Shown here in pieces: positions 7,384 to 8,111 of a DNA stretch of 8,111 bases. Source of the DNA: Actinomycetales bacterium (GTDB lineage: Bacteria; Actinomycetota; Actinomycetes; Actinomycetales; Microbacteriaceae); assembly GCA_028868555.1 (NCBI GenBank), contig JAGWUG010000035.1, positions 1 to 8,111 of the forward strand. Reading direction: 5' to 3'. A program made the position numbers and the translations under genes. How positions within the stretch are numbered: position 1 is the first letter of the stretch; the number at the start of each line of letters is the position of its first letter. The notes beneath the pieces are model-generated. The model was given only the letters and a program-made list of their open reading frames with translations, had not been told where the DNA came from and searched no databases.

Positions 7384-7423
7384 GTAACGGTAGAGGTCAA
7401 ACTCTAGTAACGGTAGTGGTCAA
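7384..7423 (-). repeat. Imperfect 17-base direct repeat at the ahcY-mtrA junction
   Basis: On the minus strand TTGACCACTACCGTTAC (7407-7423, encoding the end of ahcY) is repeated as TTGACCTCTACCGTTAC (7384-7400) in the gap before mtrA. The copies match at 16 of 17 positions and are offset by 23 bases, about two helical turns. The ahcY stop codon lies in the 6 bases between them. Each copy carries GTAAC on the plus strand, which resembles half-sites reported for MtrA in other actinobacteria, so an autoregulatory site is possible; a plain short tandem duplication is the simpler explanation. No -10 box is well placed after either TTGACC. Confidence 0.6.
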
Positions 7424-8111
7424 CCTTGTAGGGACCGTGCTTGTCAATTCCCAGGTACGCGGCCTGCTCGTCGGTGAGCTCGGTTAGCTTCACGCCGAGG
7501 GCGTCGAGGTGGAGTCGGGCCACCTTTTCGTCCAAGTGCTTTGGAAGCACGAAAACTCCGAGTTCGTAGTTGGCGCGGTGAGCGTAGAGCTCGATCTGGG
7601 CCAAAACCTGGTTGGCGAACGAGTTGCTCATTACGAACGAAGGGTGACCGGTAGCGTTGCCGAGGTTCATTAGGCGGCCCTCGGAAAGAATCAGCACGCT
7701 GCGTCCGTTTGGCAAGCGCCACTCGTGCACCTGAGGCTTGATCTCAATCTTCTGAGCGCCAGCAATCTTCTCGATTCCCGCCATGTCGATCTCGTTGTCG
7801 AAGTGACCGACGTTGGCCACGATGGCCTGGTGCTTCATCTTGAGCAAGTGGTCGGCGGTGATGATTCCGGTGTTACCGGTGGCGGTCACAAAGATGTCGC
7901 AGTCACCGATGACATCATCGATGCGAGCCACCTGGAAGCCATCCATGGCTGCCTGGAGGGCACAGATTGGATCGATCTCGGAAACGATTACGCGAGCACC
8001 CTGGCCACGGAGCGCCTCGGCGCTGCCCTTACCCACGTCTCCGTAGCCTGCCACGAAGGCAACCTTTCCACCCATGAGAACATCGGTGGCGCGGTTGATG
8101 CCGTCTGGCAG
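7404..8111 (-). CDS. ahcY: Adenosylhomocysteinase (3' part, 235 codons, runs off right edge)
   Basis: AhcY reversibly splits S-adenosylhomocysteine into adenosine and homocysteine with a tightly bound NAD, relieving product inhibition of methyltransferases and feeding homocysteine back to methionine. The fragment begins inside the protein ([20 protein letters not shown]) and reaches the natural C-terminus. It shows the NAD-binding Rossmann motif GYGDVGKG (codons at 8048-8025) and [16 protein letters not shown] after it. [56 protein letters not shown] and the C-terminal KVDHYRY follow. The tail matches the family's usual KPDHYRY except for Val in place of Pro. The frame stays open past the internal ATG at 8075 to the window edge, so that ATG is not the start. 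The N-terminal substrate domain lies outside. It is probably the upstream gene of the same transcript as mtrA, since no terminator separates them. Confidence 0.97.
   Translation of the reverse strand: MPDGINRATDVLMGGKVAFVAGYGDVGKGSAEALRGQGARVIVSEIDPICALQAAMDGFQVARIDDVIGDCDIFVTATGNTGIITADHLLKMKHQAIVANVGHFDNEIDMAGIEKIAGAQKIEIKPQVHEWRLPNGRSVLILSEGRLMNLGNATGHPSFVMSNSFANQVLAQIELYAHRANYELGVFVLPKHLDEKVARLHLDALGVKLTELTDEQAAYLGIDKHGPYKVDHYRY

Noticed and set aside
7401..7423. TTGACC as a -35 element for mtrA
   Set aside because: Neither TTGACC copy has a TATAAT-like sequence 16-18 bases downstream, and the first lies within ahcY codons. No promoter is annotated.
6756..7487. 243-codon open frame on the plus strand across mtrA and the end of ahcY
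   Set aside because: It crosses two well-supported genes in antisense and has no family motif. It is explained by codon bias.
8073..8075. ATG as the start of the ahcY fragment
   Set aside because: The frame continues upstream to the window edge with family-typical sequence ([12 protein letters not shown]), and AhcY needs its N-terminal substrate domain, so this is an internal methionine.
1..8111. A new defence, mobile or biosynthetic system
   Set aside because: All sequence except short gaps under 100 bases is taken by conserved housekeeping and signalling genes on one strand. I saw no transposase, integrase, tRNA or attachment site, repeat array or unknown gene.

Overview
The window is a compact, single-strand stretch of a high-GC Gram-positive (actinobacterial) chromosome. 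Every supported gene reads on the minus strand. In transcription order, from high to low coordinates, they are ahcY (3' part only), mtrA, mtrB, lpqB, comF, hpf and secA (5' part only). Neighbourhoods with mtrA-mtrB-lpqB, a comF-like phosphoribosyltransferase, hpf and secA close together are a known actinobacterial arrangement, seen in mycobacteria. The protein style, moderate GC, very short gaps and fairly short proteins suggest a Microbacteriaceae-like organism, perhaps a streamlined one. That placement is inference; no rRNA or other direct taxonomic marker is present.

Layout: ahcY (S-adenosylhomocysteine hydrolase) enters from the right edge and ends at 7404. After a 39-base gap holding an imperfect copy of the last 17 coding bases of ahcY, the tightly packed mtrA-mtrB-lpqB block begins. 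The mtrA stop abuts the mtrB start, and mtrB overlaps lpqB by 8 bases. comF follows lpqB after 66 bases and stays in the same reading frame as lpqB. hpf (long ribosome hibernation factor) follows after 72 bases with a strong ribosome binding site and a possible weak promoter. A hairpin between hpf and secA looks like the hpf terminator. secA starts at a TTG codon and runs off the left edge after 623 codons.

Function: MtrB (membrane sensor kinase), MtrA (response regulator) and LpqB (lipoprotein that in mycobacteria modulates MtrB) form the conserved actinobacterial envelope and cell-cycle signalling unit. SecA drives protein export across the same membrane. HPF silences ribosomes in resting cells, AhcY recycles the by-product of methylation, and ComF is a phosphoribosyltransferase-fold protein linked to DNA uptake in other bacteria.

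I found no mobile element, CRISPR array, RNA gene or unknown defence or metabolic system. All gaps between genes are under 100 bases. The points worth a second look are small: a residue inserted in the conserved Lys-Pro motif of the MtrA receiver domain, the 17-base repeat upstream of mtrA, and the lpqB-comF reading-frame continuity.
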